Assembly (NCBI RefSeq): GCF_041296385.1
Contig: NC_091015.1
Coordinates: 93,356,004 to 93,420,003, forward strand
Length of the DNA: 64,000 bases
Direction: 5' to 3'
From: Aphelocoma coerulescens
Taxonomy: Eukaryota > Chordata > Aves > Passeriformes > Corvidae
In this document: piece after piece, positions 1-13,600 of the stretch
Layout of the letters: the number at the start of each line of letters is the position of its first letter
How positions within the stretch are numbered: position 1 is the first letter of the stretch
Made by a program: the position numbers and the translations under genes
The notes under the pieces: generated by a model
What the model was told of the DNA's origin: nothing
What the model saw: only the letters and a program-made list of their open reading frames with translations
Database searches by the model: none

Positions 1-3000
1 GCAAAGAAGAGAATGCTGCATATGCTTTGTCTGCTGAAAAATCCTCCTGGATTGTGCATCCAGAAATAAAATCAAGTGGATCACTAATTAATAATTCTTA
101 TCAACCTCTGAGCTTTTAGTTTGGGAGGGAAAGTGTTGAAATGTTTGCAAATAACTTTTAATTGCTCATTTTTTATTACTTTTAATTTCCCACTCCAGTC
201 AGTTAGAGTCAGCGCAGGCTGGTTGAATTTACACTGAGCTCAGGGATCCATGACAAACTCTTGACAAACTGTACTTGCTTTTTTCTGCTTGGTAGGCAAC
301 CAAGCAAAGACTTTAACTTACCAAATGTGTTAACAGTGAAAATGTCCTTTCATTTAGTATTTTAAAAGTCTTTTCTGTATGCAGTGATATAATTTGTTTT
401 GTCGCAGCGTTACCTTTCTATTAGTGCCAAGAACATTATAGCAGCAATTAAACTGACCAGGTCTTGAGCTATAGGACAATTACATTGTCAGCAGTAGAAC
501 TCTACATATTAGTATGCTTAGAAGGATTGCAAACTTTGGGTTGTTCTGAAGTCTGATTGAGAGTTTCTTTGCTATCTCAGATGTTGAAATTACAGTCTTG
601 AACTGGAAACTATACTTTAGAAATCTTTGCTAACAACTTCTTACAGAGGAGTCAGGCTTTTCAGGGGCTATAGTTCTTTTTCTGAATGTATCAAAGACTC
701 TTTTACCTCCTTCATATAGGGTCCTCAAATATTCAGACTGGATTTGCAATAACTTCAAAAGTAGGAGACAATGTTAGAAACTGTTTTTCAGCTAAAGGTA
801 ACTTATGCTTTCACTTACCAGCTTATTACTGGAATCAGACAGCCATGGAGAGGTTTACTCAGGAAGGTAACTCTGGAAGTTCAAGCTCCTTCTCCAAGAA
901 TGTCTACATTCAAAGCTATATCGGTTTGCTCAGGACCTCAAAGAGAGGTTGAAGATATTCAAGGATGGAGATTCCACAGATTCTCTGGTTAAAATTTCCC
1001 AGTGCTAAATCATTTACATGGTGACTATTTTTTTCCCTTATTGTCATCCAGGCATATGACCAACTTGCCAAGTATGTATTTGCATTGCATAATCATATCC
1101 AAAGGCTAACTGGCATTAAAAAGACATGCAAGAAAGAAAGATTTACAGTCCCACTGAGCTACGAGAGAGTAGTAAAAAAGAAAAGAAAGACAGCTACTTA
1201 AGGAACTAACTTCTTGATAAAGATAGTTGTATTGGGAAGCAGCTGGTTGCTATTTAATTCCCTCTTCCTTAACGGAGATACAGAATCTTATTGCCTTTTT
1301 TGACATGGCTATAGCTAACTCTTGATTCTGACTGTGTTTGCCTTCAAAGAAGAAAATCTGATTACAAAAGAAAGCTGTAAAGCTGTTGGCATGAAATTAA
1401 GCAAACAGACAACAATATCCAGTTCCTTTCTCCATTGTGCCTGCAATTTGTCTTGTAACAGTGTAGGTGATTCAACATGCTGTTGATTTCCATCATAAGT
1501 CACCTTCTGCATTAAGCCTTCTCTTATCCTCTTTGAGTGATACACTTGGCTTCCTGGGTAATGCTCAGAATGTCATAAATTTGTCATACTTAACTGTCCC
1601 AAGACTGCTAGCATATAGAAAATTTATCAATGGTTTTGATTATCTGTGGTCTGCCTGTTTTCTACTTTGGTGCCCTTCTAGCATTGTGTTAAACCACCTG
1701 AACATTGAAGCAAATATTAAGCAATCAGTGATATGACCTTATCAAGGAAATATCATCTCAGGAACTTGAATCTAGCAGCAGCCACACTATTGATTCACTG
1801 CTGTAAGCATGTGCTTGGAGCCTCAAGGTTTATTGCCGAGTCACATGAAGTATCAAGCAGAACATAATCATGGGCAAATTCTGTTCATTTATTGCTGCAT
1901 CCCAAGGGTGTGAATGCTAGCAGAACATCCCAATTTTATCTAGTACTGATGTAGTTCATTGGGTTTTTAACATGCTGTTCTCACAGGGAAAGTTTACATC
2001 TGCTTAATTAGAAATTGACTGAAGCCACCTTCCCCAGCAACATTTTGTAAGCTTTTTTCTTCCAGTATTCTTACTGAATTTAAATTTTAAGCAGTGACAG
2101 ATCTCCTTGACACCATTGTAAGGAATGTGAAAAAACTTTTAGAAAATATTCAGTGGCTTGAGGGATGTTAGGGAGGGCCCCCAACTTCTGTAAAATCATT
2201 AGAGGAAGGTTCTGGCCCTTAATCCAATTTTGACCTTTGTACTGAAATTAGTACTATTTTCGTATTCTCTCCAACAACTTTATTTCCCTGCTACCCTGAC
2301 CTACATAATAGGATCTAAAAGACTCACCACTCCAGCTGTGATTTGTGTTTCAAGAAGGGAAAGAAATATAAAGCCCTACAGTTCAGTGTGGCCTTATATG
2401 TTGTGTTTTTCCATAGTTTGCAGCATCAGCTGCAAGTCCATGCTCTTCTTCCCCTTTCCTTCTTTCATTCTTGTGCAAAACCCCTCTCCTAACTAAATTC
2501 CCTGCTCTACCAAGCAGCCATCCAGATCCTCAAAGAATGACAAATTTCCACAACACTCTGACTATTTTTCAATTACACTGACATTAAACAATGGCAAAAG
2601 GAAAACAACCATACATTTTATGGTGGCTTCAAGGATTATGCATTATCTGATTACTCCCCAAAAGGGAAGACATTGTGTCCATCATTTACCTCTTTCTGGT
2701 GATCAGAGCAATCTTCTGTGGTTCTTCCAAGCCCCTGATGGTACCCTAGTACAGGATTAATTACGAGCTGTTTGTGCTGAGCATTGCTGATGGGAAGTTA
2801 GCTTCTGCATTTCTACTAATAAAATATTGGCACTACTCAAAGTCCAGGTTCATGACTTGTTTTTATTCTTTTTGTTACCATCTTCTTCTCAAGTGTCACA
2901 GCAGTCTTCACTGTGGGCCTGCCCCATCCACCTTTATCCTTACAAACCATGAACACCACCTCAGCGCACTGTTAACAGAGGCATCACAAACGGCTAGTTC

Positions 3001-6000
3001 CAATCTTGTTTATGTACAAAAGAGGATATTCCAAAATCACTTTTCTTCCATCCATGAGAAAAGAAATAGGTACTCAGGTTTCCAAAACTCTGCTGAGAAG
3101 TGCTCTCAGTTTTCCATGAGGGTGACCTTTCAAATAGTTTGCAAGTGTTTGCTCCATGACTGCTATACGCACCACACCAAACCAGGCCCTTGCTCTGTGT
3201 CCATTATGAAGAGCAGTGCAGGCAGTATTCCTTGCATGTATCTAGACTCATGGCTTCCTGTTTTCTTGCCTGGTAATAAACATATGGACAATTAACTGTT
3301 TCCTCATTCTACCTGGCAATTCCAACAAAATAACTTTGTTGTTTGTTCACCAGAGTATTATACTAATATTAATTGTGAATGCTTGCAAATGATCAGGTTG
3401 CTGAGGTTAACCCAAAGAACATGGAGGACTACTGCATATGATATTAGAAGCTATTAGATGTGGCAGTTAACAGTATTAAAAGTGTCCAGAAGTTAGATAA
3501 AACACTGTGAAAGATGACTGGACTTCACAGGTTGCTAAGGAAAAGTCAAGTGAGAAAAATGGCCAGAATTTGCAGATTGTGGAAGGGGAATATCAGAGAG
3601 CTTTTGAGTAGTGAAGCCACAATGTGGGCAGACAGTACCTATGTAATCATATTACTAATATAATTTATGCTAGATTCAAGGTAAAAGTATCAGAAATATG
3701 AAATTTTGTTGTAGCAAAATCAGGATTAATGTGAAGGAAGTAATTAAGAGTGGGCTGTTTATTTGGGAGGAAGCTGGCTTGGAGAAAATATGGTACAAGA
3801 GCAGTGAAAAGGAGGATCAAAAAAAGTGTAAAAGGGTTAAAAAAATCAAATCATGTTATTGGTGTTCTCTGGGGTTAGCTATGGGACAGCCCCACTGCTA
3901 TCCTGCAGGTACAGCAGGATAACAAACCAAATCTGTTGTTCTGACCATGACACTCAGATCAAAAATATTCCCACAGTCAAGAGGAATGGAGCAGAAACTT
4001 TACCTGTCAGGAAAACACCTGGATGATCAGATGAACCATTACTGTGTCATTGCTCATGCTAGACCTAGTGGCACTGACATCTTCCCGAGCACTTCCAAAC
4101 AGTGCATTGTATCCCTGTGTACTAATTCCTCGGGGAAACCTGGGTGATTATTTCAGTCCAAATCAACCTCTGCTTGGAAACCCTCTAGGAACTGAGCAAA
4201 GAAAACATGAAAAACAAATGTGAAGCTGAATAATCACTGCTATGTTTTCATTTTATTGCTCTGGAGTACCATTAAGCTCTGACATTTCCCCAGCTGTTTA
4301 CTGGAGAGATACAGAAAATGTAACTTTCCCAATTTTCTTAGCACAATATTTGTACAGCCAAAGTTTCCAATGATCATTTTCAACAAACATTCACACAGAA
4401 TAAATGCCCACAAGTTTGATGTACCATTCTATTTAAAAGTTCCTAGCAATGGAAAGTACTGTCATGTCCTTTTTATGTTTTTCTTTTTTGGTAGATTTAT
4501 TTTTGGTTTTTGGTTAGCGTAACAGGATTACCCTGTAACTTGTCAGATATTCTTAAAACACCTTCCCACAGTTCAAGTGCATTTTTCCCAGGCAATGTAG
4601 AGACTTTGCTTATGTGGACAGCTTTGCTTTGGGGAGTTTGTTTTTTAGTGCAGCTGGCTATGAACATTCACATGTGTAAGTTTAAAAGATCCATGACCTG
4701 ATTTATGTAACACCAAGATTCCTTTGTCACGGGCCATGTAGGGATTGGAGAGCACTGCCTCTACCTACAAGTGAAGTTTCCCAGCACCTTCAGTGCTTAA
4801 ATATAAGAAACTACTCACAAAATTTAGAAAGTGTGAAACCAAAGGTAGGAATTGCAGCAACACTGTTTATTTGCATTGACTTATGCTTTCTTCTACATAT
4901 GATTTGCAACACAATCTCTGATTGCATGTTCACATAGCATTTTTCCCTTAGGATCCTGTCTTACTTGGTACACAAAGTAGTACTGCTGTATTGATTCCTT
5001 GCTTTTTTATTAAAAAGAATTAAGGAAGTGTCTGTCAGTAGTACCTTTGCCTGTTTTGTTGCAGAAGCTAAAGGTTTGGTAACAAATGAGAAAGGAATTG
5101 CAGGAGCATAAAAGAGGGCTCAAGTCAATGAGTATTGGCTGGAAAAGTGCTGTAATATTCTTATGCCAAGCTTATCCTCTTTTTGCCTGTTAATCTAAAA
5201 TATTACTAACACCTGGGACCAATGTAGCCCATGCTGACAAACTTATATGACACTACAGGTCATATTCTTCCTTGCCCTTCTACACAGAGTGAAGATTATG
5301 GCATTTTCACATCTACTTGTGCAAATGCATAATTTTTGAAGTATTCAGGTCTCTCAGTTCTCCTATTTGTTCTCCATTCTAGCTTCAAATGAGAAAACAC
5401 CAGCCAAAATTGGGTTTTCCCCATAATATTGTCCTGTCAGCATTTCCTTAATTGGGGAAATATATTTGGGGTGGTCCCTTTCTGGCTTTATTTTTTTGAA
5501 GTCTTCCTTGTCCACCTCTGTAGAAACAATTTGTATGGACTATTTAAATCTGCAATGGAATCACTCCTGCAACAGGAATGGGAACCTCTGGGCCAGTCAG
5601 ATTTTCTACGCAGCATCTCAATTAACAATTAATAACAAAAAAAATAGGTCTAGGCTCAGCAAGAAATTACCTTGAACTGGCAAAAATTCTCCACAGAAAC
5701 TCCTTTAACCATCTGTCAAATACTTAATTCTTAAAATGGTTGTGTGTTCAATCACCTAGTTTCAAGTCAGTCATCTAGGGAAGAGTTTCAGCATTCCTCT
5801 AAATTCCTAATGGAATTAGGTCCTTCTATTGAACTATATCTTTAATTGTAAGACACCATGACGCTCTGGTTCCTTGTTATTTTCAGGATCCAATGTAAGC
5901 CTTATTCCAGTTAATATTTTCTCTAATTACTTCAGCAACACATGAGAGAACACATTCATAAATGTGTGGAGGGAGAGGAGCAAAACTCTATTTTTCAGTT

Positions 6001-8227
6001 GAGGTACTAAATAAAATTTGTTGAAAACCAGTCATAATCCTGACCACTGATGAATCCTTTTAGTACAGACCTTTTCTCCAGTCTGGCAGACTTCAGAGGG
6101 TTGAGCACACTCTGCACAGGTCCACTCATTCCTAAAAAAAAAAAAAAAAACACAACATTTTGGGCTGTCACCTTATTTCTAGGCTATTGTGTGGCTTCTC
6201 TACTTCCAGCTTGCAGATTCCACTGACTTCTAGCCGTCTGCACCATTCCTCTGCCTTCTCCACCCTGGAGCTTCTTTCAGTTGCATTGCTCCAGTGACAC
6301 TCAGGAGATATCTAAAATCCATGCTTTCCCCAGAGATCTGTGTAAACCAAGCTGCAATATCCAAGATGAAGGAAATAAAGGGCCTGCAAACAAACTAGAG
6401 TCCTACCAACTTTTCTTATTATAACCCCCTTAACTTAAAAATATAAATTGTTTGAGGCAAAGGGCCTTTCAACCCTCCTGCTTCTTTTCTAGGGCAGTTG
6501 TTGCCTTGACCATTAGTGCCCAAAACATGCTTACAGGGTCCCAGAACAAGAATGGAGTCTGCAGTTAGGAGGCAAAGCCCCAGAGGTCAGTCACACAGCG
6601 CCAGCAGAGAGGTACTGGGATGGTAGGGACTTCTGTCTGCTCTTCCCCTCAAAGGTCTTAGTTGAAGCTGTGTCCAGTTTTGACTGGCTCTATGTGCAGC
6701 TTGGGGTAATGCAAACTGAAAATTTTCTTGTGAGCTTTCTCTGTCTAGTCTGAAGTTTGAAGGAATTAGGTTTTCTTTAAAAAACATAAGCTACCAGGGG
6801 AGAGAGATAAATTGCCATTTGTGACCACCAGAAAGGTGCGAGTGGAAAAATGAACTTAATCTACAAAAATACTTGTTAGCAGGGTGATGGGAAAAGCTCT
6901 TCTACTGTGGGATGGTAGAAGACTGAAACAGAAAACCTAGGGAAAAACACAGTAAGTGTTCTTCAGTGTTTGAGATAGATCAATGTCTGTCAAGAATGGT
7001 CTTCTCCTTCCTCAGGGCATGGGGTTAAGACTAGATCTCTTGGAAAAGGCCATTTCCATATCTTCATTTCTGTGACTTCTATTAATGACGCTGCATGAAG
7101 TGAACACTGAAAAAAATTTTAAATTTAAATAAATGGAGCTGCAAGTGGATATCCATACACCTCAACACACACACTAAACAAACTGCTGTTTTCAGTTGGC
7201 AATGGCAGCAAATACAGGGTAAAAATGAGATGGGGAATAAACTCTCCTTGATATAGAACATTTTTAAGACTCCACCTACAGGATCTGCTTATACCAACTG
7301 TCATTTCCAAAAAGAGTTGAAAATGGTTCTGATAGCATTTGTTTAACTCAGAGATGGGGTACTGAGCCTACATCATAGGCAATTACTGTTGCAGTAGCAT
7401 AGACAACCACCAATGAAAGATAAATAAAATCCCAGTAGGAATATTTCCTAATAGGAACCAATAACAACTTTTGTTTGATTCACTTCAAATTAATTTATGC
7501 ATTCATAGGTTCATTTATGCTCTTGTAGCTGTTGCTTAACCTTGAACAATCTTGGTAACATGCTTTTTTATTTAATGAGTGTGTATGGAAGACTGAAGGC
7601 TAATGAAGCATTAATATGATTTATCCACTTTAAAAATGCTTAGCATGAACTATTCTTCTTGTGGTGTATCAGCCTTGTCTGGTTTGGTGGCGCTGAAAAG
7701 GTCAACAGCTGTTGCATACCTGAGTCACATAAAACATAATTACAACATCAGTGCAATTAGCCCATTAGTTCTGTAAAACTAATACATAAAGATGTTACTC
7801 TGAAAGATATAAATAGCCCTTAAAATGGTTGCACCATTACTTCAGAAACTGTTAATAGCTTTTTTAAATACTGCTCCTTATAAGGAGGTATTGACACTGT
7901 AAGCAATTTCAATTAATACAGGAGTACAGAGGAATTCATGTTGAAATCCATTTTTCTAGGTCAGCAAGTATCTTAGAATGTATACGTAGAGCATGTTCCT
8001 ATAGAGGTGCTTTGTTCATAGTGGCTCATGGCCATGACTTCCACCTACAGGGGCAGTTCGTCAGACTACACAAACTGTTGTAATATTGGTGGCTTTGCCA
8101 GCATTATGGTGGTGTCCAAGGGCCCTGTCCCTATGGGTTTGGTTACCTTGTAATTCCTGGTAATTCCCAGCACACATACAGTCTGCAGAATTAAGGCAAT
8201 TGGGTCAAGGGTGCACTGAGTCCCCAA
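1..8227. other. Non-coding stretch, no gene recognised
   Basis: This A/T-rich stretch contains no recognisable gene, RNA gene or young interspersed repeat. The longest open frame is 2774-3295 (+), about 173 codons; its residues show no domain, signal peptide or motif that I recognise, and in DNA this A/T-rich about one frame of that length is expected by chance in a window this size. A 17-A run lies at 6134-6150. The segment 7480-7860 is low in repeats and rich in short A/T motifs, the look of a conserved non-coding element, but conservation cannot be seen from one sequence. Confidence 0.7.
6134..6150 (+). repeat. Poly(A) homopolymer, 17 bp
   Basis: A pure run of 17 A. No AATAAA or recognisable retrocopy body is seen just upstream, so it is treated as simple sequence, although it may be the tail of an old retroposon. 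Confidence 0.8.
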
Positions 8228-8300
8228 GATATAACATAATATGACATAACATGACATAACATATAACATCATAGCATAACATAACATAACAACATAGCAT
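8228..8300. repeat. ATAAC-type pentamer microsatellite, imperfect
   Basis: The stretch is built from ACATA/ATAAC-like five-base units with interspersed GAC and TAGC variants, about 70 bp long. Opposite-strand translation gives a low-complexity C/Y/M-rich peptide, so the minus-strand open frame at 8066-8398 is best explained by the repeat and not by a gene. Confidence 0.75.
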
Positions 8301-9257
8301 ACAGACAATACATAGTACGTGACTCTCCGCATTCTTCCTTTATTAAGAGATAAGAAAGAGGAAAGCAGCCAGGTAATGGAAACAGCAACTGGTTGCATCG
8401 ACCGTAGGCATGCATCTGGGATTCTGTGCTCTGAATCCTAAACCCTCGTCCAGCTCACCGAGAAGCTCCCACAGTATCAAGGGTACCTACTTTCCTTACA
8501 GTCAAAGTTGCATGGTTTATGTCACCCTACCTGTACTATCTGGACTAGAATACAAGTTTTCACCCTTTTCCCTAACCTCTAGCAAGCAGGCTTACTGCTC
8601 ACTGTTTCATGATAATGAGATCCCAAGCTTTCTACCCTGCACTTAGTGAAGTAGATATTACCATAAAATTCTCACTCTCTGTGTGCAGTTATTAACATCT
8701 GTGCATGTTTTTCTTTTTGAAGGACTGACACAGAGCACTGTAATCTGGAAACTGCAAATGTGCTGTCAGTTATGTCACTAAACCTATCAAAATTCTTACT
8801 GTCACATGTCATAATTCTAAGAGTCATGGCAAATTCCTAAGTAGAATTGAGCATAATGATAACAATCAATGAACAGAACAAGAATATGGGGCATTAAGTG
8901 TATTATCAAAGTAAAATGTGAAAATCATGTACCAATCTACACTTGTAGTATGAGTTTTGCTTATATCTCATGGTGACAGGTTATCTTTTTCCCATGCTTG
9001 CTAAATGTTTGTTTCAGAAATATTTCACACTTGACTTGAACCTATAATTTGCCTTTTCCAATATCAAATAACACTAAATTGACCTATTATTTCAATAACA
9101 TTGTGTTAGATACTCCCACAATTTTACAACACATTAGAAAAGTTTTGTTAAAAGACCTTGCATTATATTCTTTTTAAGAGGAAAAAAAATCTTTCATTTT
9201 GTTTGAACTTCTCATTTTTAAACAATTCATTTAATTGACTGTAATTCCCATCACACC
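8301..9257. other. Unassigned stretch; part may be an old minus-strand LTR
   Basis: No gene is seen. On the minus strand an AATAAAGG polyadenylation-like signal at about 8337-8344 is followed by a G-rich segment and the pentamer array, which is how the R/U5 part of an LTR can look. No terminal TG...CA pair or target duplication was found, so this is only a suspicion. The part 8650-9240 is plain A/T-rich DNA. Confidence 0.3.
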
Positions 9258-10620
9258 CTGAGAAAAGGGCCCTGGGAGCTACCCAGCTCACAGCCTCACC
9301 TCTGTACCTGGAAAGGTCATGGAACAGATCCTCCTAGAAGTTTTGCTAAGGCACAGGGAGGTGATTTGAGACAGCCAGCATGGCTTCAACCAAGGGCAAG
9401 TCCTGACTGACCAGACTGGTGACCTTCTATGATAGAGTAACTACATCAGTGGATGAGGGAAGGTGTCATTTTTCTGAACTTCTGTGAAGCCTTTGACACA
9501 GTCCCCCACATCATCCTTTTCTCGAAATTGGAGAATGATAGTTTTGATTGATGGACTGCTCAGTGCACAAGGATTTAGTTGGATGGTTTGATCCAGAGGG
9601 TAGTGGTCAACAGCTCAATGTCCAGAGGGTCATCAGCGACAAGTGGTGTCCTTCAGGGTCCATATGGGGACCAGCCCTGCTTAATCTTCATCAGTTACAT
9701 AGTTAGTAAAATGAAGTACATCCTCAGCAAGTTTGCCGGCAAGACCAAGTGACAGCAAGCTGACACACCTCATGGAAGGGATGCCATCCAGAGGGACCTG
9801 GACAAACTTGAGAGGTGGGCCTATGCAAACCTCACAACCAAGGCCAAGTGCAAGGTCCTGTATCTGGGTCAGGCGAATCCCAAGCACAAATACAGGCTGG
9901 GTGGAGAATGGATTAAAGGCCACCTTGAGGAGAAGGACTTGTTTGATGGGAGGCTCAACATGAGCTGACAGTGTGCGCTTGCAGCCCAGAAAGCCAAATG
10001 TGTCCTGGGCTGCATCCAGAGCAGCTTGGCCAGCAAAGCGAGGGGGGATTATGCCTCTCTGCTCTGCTCTGCTCTGCTCTGCTCTGCTCTGCTCTGCTCT
10101 GCTCTGGTGTGGCCCCACCTGGAGGGCTGTGTCCAGCTCTGGAGCCCCCAACATAAAAAAGACATGGACCTGCTGGAGACGGTGAAGAGGAGGGTCATGA
10201 TGGTGACCAGAGGGCTGGAGATCCTTTCCTACAATGAAAGACTCAGAGAGTAGGAGTTGCTCATCCTAGAGAATCTCCAGGGAGACCTCCTTGTGTCCCT
10301 TCAGTACTTAAAAGGGGCTTATAAAAAAAATGAGGATATATGTTTTAGTAGGACCTGTTGTGATAAGGCAAGGTTTTAAACTAAATGATGATTGATTTAG
10401 ACTAGACATAATAAAGAAATTTTTATCACAAATGTGGTAAACACTGGAACAGGTTGCCCAGAGAGGTGGCAGATGCTCCATCCCTGGGAACATTCAAGAT
10501 CAGGCTGGATGGAGCTCTGAGTAACCTGATCTAGTTGAAGATGTCCCTGCTCATTGCAGGGGGCTGGACTAGATGATATTTACTGGTCCCTTCCAACCCA
10601 AGCTATTCAATGATTCTAAA
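9258..10620 (+). mobile_element. CR1 LINE, 5'-truncated, inactive
   Basis: A 1.36-kb copy of the 3' part of a chicken-repeat-1 (CR1) non-LTR retrotransposon in plus orientation. It begins inside the reverse-transcriptase coding part (a stretch reading like SLTSVPGKVMEQILLE), carries the conserved EAFDTVPH block at 9486-9509, continues through the C-terminal part of ORF2 and ends with the CR1 3' UTR and the ...CCTTCCAACCCAAGCTATTC tail. Many frameshifts and stops interrupt the frame and the region of the catalytic aspartate pair is degraded, so it cannot encode an active enzyme. The 157-codon minus-strand frame at 9681-10154 is antisense to CR1 and is not a gene. The copy also holds a pentamer expansion. 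Confidence 0.93.
10057..10106 (+). repeat. Pure (CTCTG)10 microsatellite inside CR1
   Basis: Ten uninterrupted CTCTG units. CR1 copies normally have only two or three CTCTG-like units at this point of ORF2, so the array has grown after insertion from a short native seed. A pure run of this length is likely to be length-polymorphic. Confidence 0.95.
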
Positions 10621-13600
10621 AGTAGGTCTTGGTGCCACAACATTGATTCAGGTTGATTTTGCAGGATTTATTTCTCTGCCCTAAGAGATGGTGTCCAGAA
10701 CCTTTTAAAAATGCCTCCAGAGCAAGTATTTCTAATTGAAACATTTGTCTTTTTCCCTGTAATTATGTATTATTGACCACCCTCTGTTTGTTATAATACT
10801 TTGATTTATGGCACAGTGGAAGGAAAATTTTCATGTGACTGTATATTGACAGCAAAGATACATCAAAGGAATTTTTTCTTTACCATTTTCTTTACCAGTG
10901 GTCAGTTGGCTCATGATTATTCTCTGAAGCTCAAATATATGTTATATAGATATATTGTAGTTCAGAGATCAGGGAGGAGGTAGACTGATGTACAAGAGTT
11001 TTGCTTGGTACGCACAGAATAAATACTTGGAAGATTTCAAGCAGCATATTGTAGAATGCTTCATAGGAGTGTTTACAGAAGAAGAATTGTGGCTCTCACC
11101 TCAAAGTATTAATTACTTGTTTCTTTTTGAAATAAAAAATATCCAGGTAGAGGCCTCCTGGGTTGCTTCTTTTGATTAAAAACCTCTCTTCATAAAATAA
11201 ATAGAATTATCTTGAAATAACCTTCAATTTCCAAACTACCTTTGCTCCTAGTGACTTTATACCCATTGTTCAATATTTTTAATTTTCCATCATTGCTAAG
11301 TCTTTCTATTCACACAAAAGTGTTTACCTATTATTCACTGTGCTGTGCTAAATAACTGGTCTTTACACTACTGAATTTCACAGGGATTATTTAAATCTAA
11401 CCCTCAAAATAACTCATTTTACTATGTTCCCTATTCCAGCCCTCCTGTGTATCTGCCTCCAGACTTTGCTTCATGAAATTGATGTGCCATGGACTTTGGT
11501 TTGTAGATGAATGGTACCAAGAATTTAGATCTCAAGGTCACTTTTAGCAGTGCCATATAAGCACTGGCAGTTATTGGATTACATAAAGTCAATGGAGTTA
11601 ATCAGGGACTTAAAACCACTTCTAGTAATTAACATATACAACGTATGCTCTGTGGGAAAACTACATGAAAGTGAAAAGGATAGTACAAATCAGACCAGTG
11701 CAATCACTCTTTCAAATTAACATAATTCCCAAAACAGTGCATAACATCTCTGATAAAAGCTTAAATAATTTCAGAAGTTTCTATAACCAGTGAATACTTT
11801 CTAGCACACAATTAAAGACTGCCCTAGAGTATCCTTATGGTGTTTCAAGTTCCAATGTACCACGATTTATTACAATAATTAGTTGAAACTACTCAAAAAT
11901 TGGATCATCGTAACCAGATATCAGCTGTTAATAGTGATCTCTTGAGTAGAATTGAATAAAACATTATTAAACATTGTACAAGGTGAATGGTTCAAGTTTC
12001 AAGCAGACATACAGGATACTTATAAATATTTTCATACAGAATATTGTGGAATTACATACAGTTTAGTCAATAAAACATAGAATGAAACATATGAAAAGGC
12101 CAAATACTTAGATTTCTTCAAAAGAATGTGTTATAATTTTTCCTCTTTAAATTTTAGCCTCTCAAGCACTAATGTAACTCTTGTCATCTATCTAGAGAAA
12201 AAATTATAAAGAATGTCAATACTTATTAATATTTTCAAAGTAGTCATACAAGTCAAATACTAATGTCTGTACACAGAACAAAAGCATTGCACAAAGAATT
12301 CCCAGAAAGTGCACACTTCAGGAAGTTCCCTGTAACTCAGTATGAAATATCTAACTATGCTCAGCTGTTGTTATTTTACCTTGGGTCTTCAGGATAAAAT
12401 ACCCTTTATGATACAAAAGCAGAGGAAGCCCAAGGAATCAAAGGTATTTTCTACAGGTTCACAACACATAAAATCAGAATAACATTCAAACCTAAGAAAA
12501 AATTTGTAATTACTGTTGATAATTTTCTGGAAAGCTAATAAATATAAAGAAGTTTAATTCTTTAAAAAGAAATCCCAGTAGAACCCACAAAATTAGAAGT
12601 ATCACAGTGAAGTAATGTATTTTATGAAACTATTTTGCTAGAAGGTTTTATTCCATGAGCTGGAGGCACAGATTGCTTTTGCAGCAGCCATTGAAAGCAA
12701 AGAAATTATATATATTTGCAACGGTATTTACTCGCAAACTCCCTGTTGGCCAGCAGAGTTCTGTTTAGAAGTACAACTGCTTCCTTTTGAAAGGTGTCAG
12801 AGAGGTGTGGAATTTGATTGCAGCCTGCTCTCTATTTTAGCAATATCAAACTGTTTAAACTGAGATGCAAGAGTGGCTGAACTGACGAAGCTGTCATTCT
12901 TGTTTTAATTTTAGAATAACTCTATAGGTAGAATATGCTTCCTCTCTAATGCACAAAGGAGGGTAGAAAGGCTTTTAAACATTGTACTCAACTGTCTGCA
13001 AATACAGAACTTTTCTGTGGGAAACAATTTTTCTGATATTTGTATTTACAGTTTGTGAGAAGTATAGGGACTCCATAGTCAGCTTGCCTCTTGCCTGTCT
13101 TTAATGTTCAGTGGTAATTTAAGTTATCATATCACCACATCTATATTGCATTCTCATGAAATTCCTTGACTTAGCCTTCTCACTCCGTAACGCCAATCTT
13201 CCACAAGTTTTGTGCCTGATTTAGTATTGCCCCCATAAAAAGCCTGCATCTTTTCACTCACTTAATCATTCCCCAGAGGCTTCTTCTTCAGCATCCTGAC
13301 TTTTTTATAATTTTTCTCTATATTCATTTTCAGATTTTGCTGAGGTACAGCCCAGAACTGTGGCAGATACTATTCATAACGTCCATGAACAGTAAGAGGC
13401 TGATACCCTCGTGCTGTGTACAACTCACAACAGCTTTGGCTCTTACCTAGGTATTTTACACAGCAAAATCATTGATCACTTGCTATTTGGTATCTTGGCT
13501 CTGTATTGCTAATCTCCTTTTCTTCTCCCCTGTCAAAGAACTCAATCCAGCCAGATGTCTGAGAAAATTTTTCCAGTGGACTTTGAACCAATCCAGCTTC

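Noticed and set aside
2774..3295. Longest open frame in the window (173 codons, +) as a gene
   Set aside because: No recognisable domain, no splice or promoter support, and about one frame of this length is expected by chance in 64 kb of A/T-rich DNA.
9681..10154. 157-codon minus-strand frame
   Set aside because: It is antisense to a plus-strand CR1 and includes the translated CTCTG array (repeated Q/S/R/A/E residues).
10026..10253. Leucine/cysteine-rich plus-strand frames
   Set aside because: They arise from the pentamer array, which stays open in all frames.
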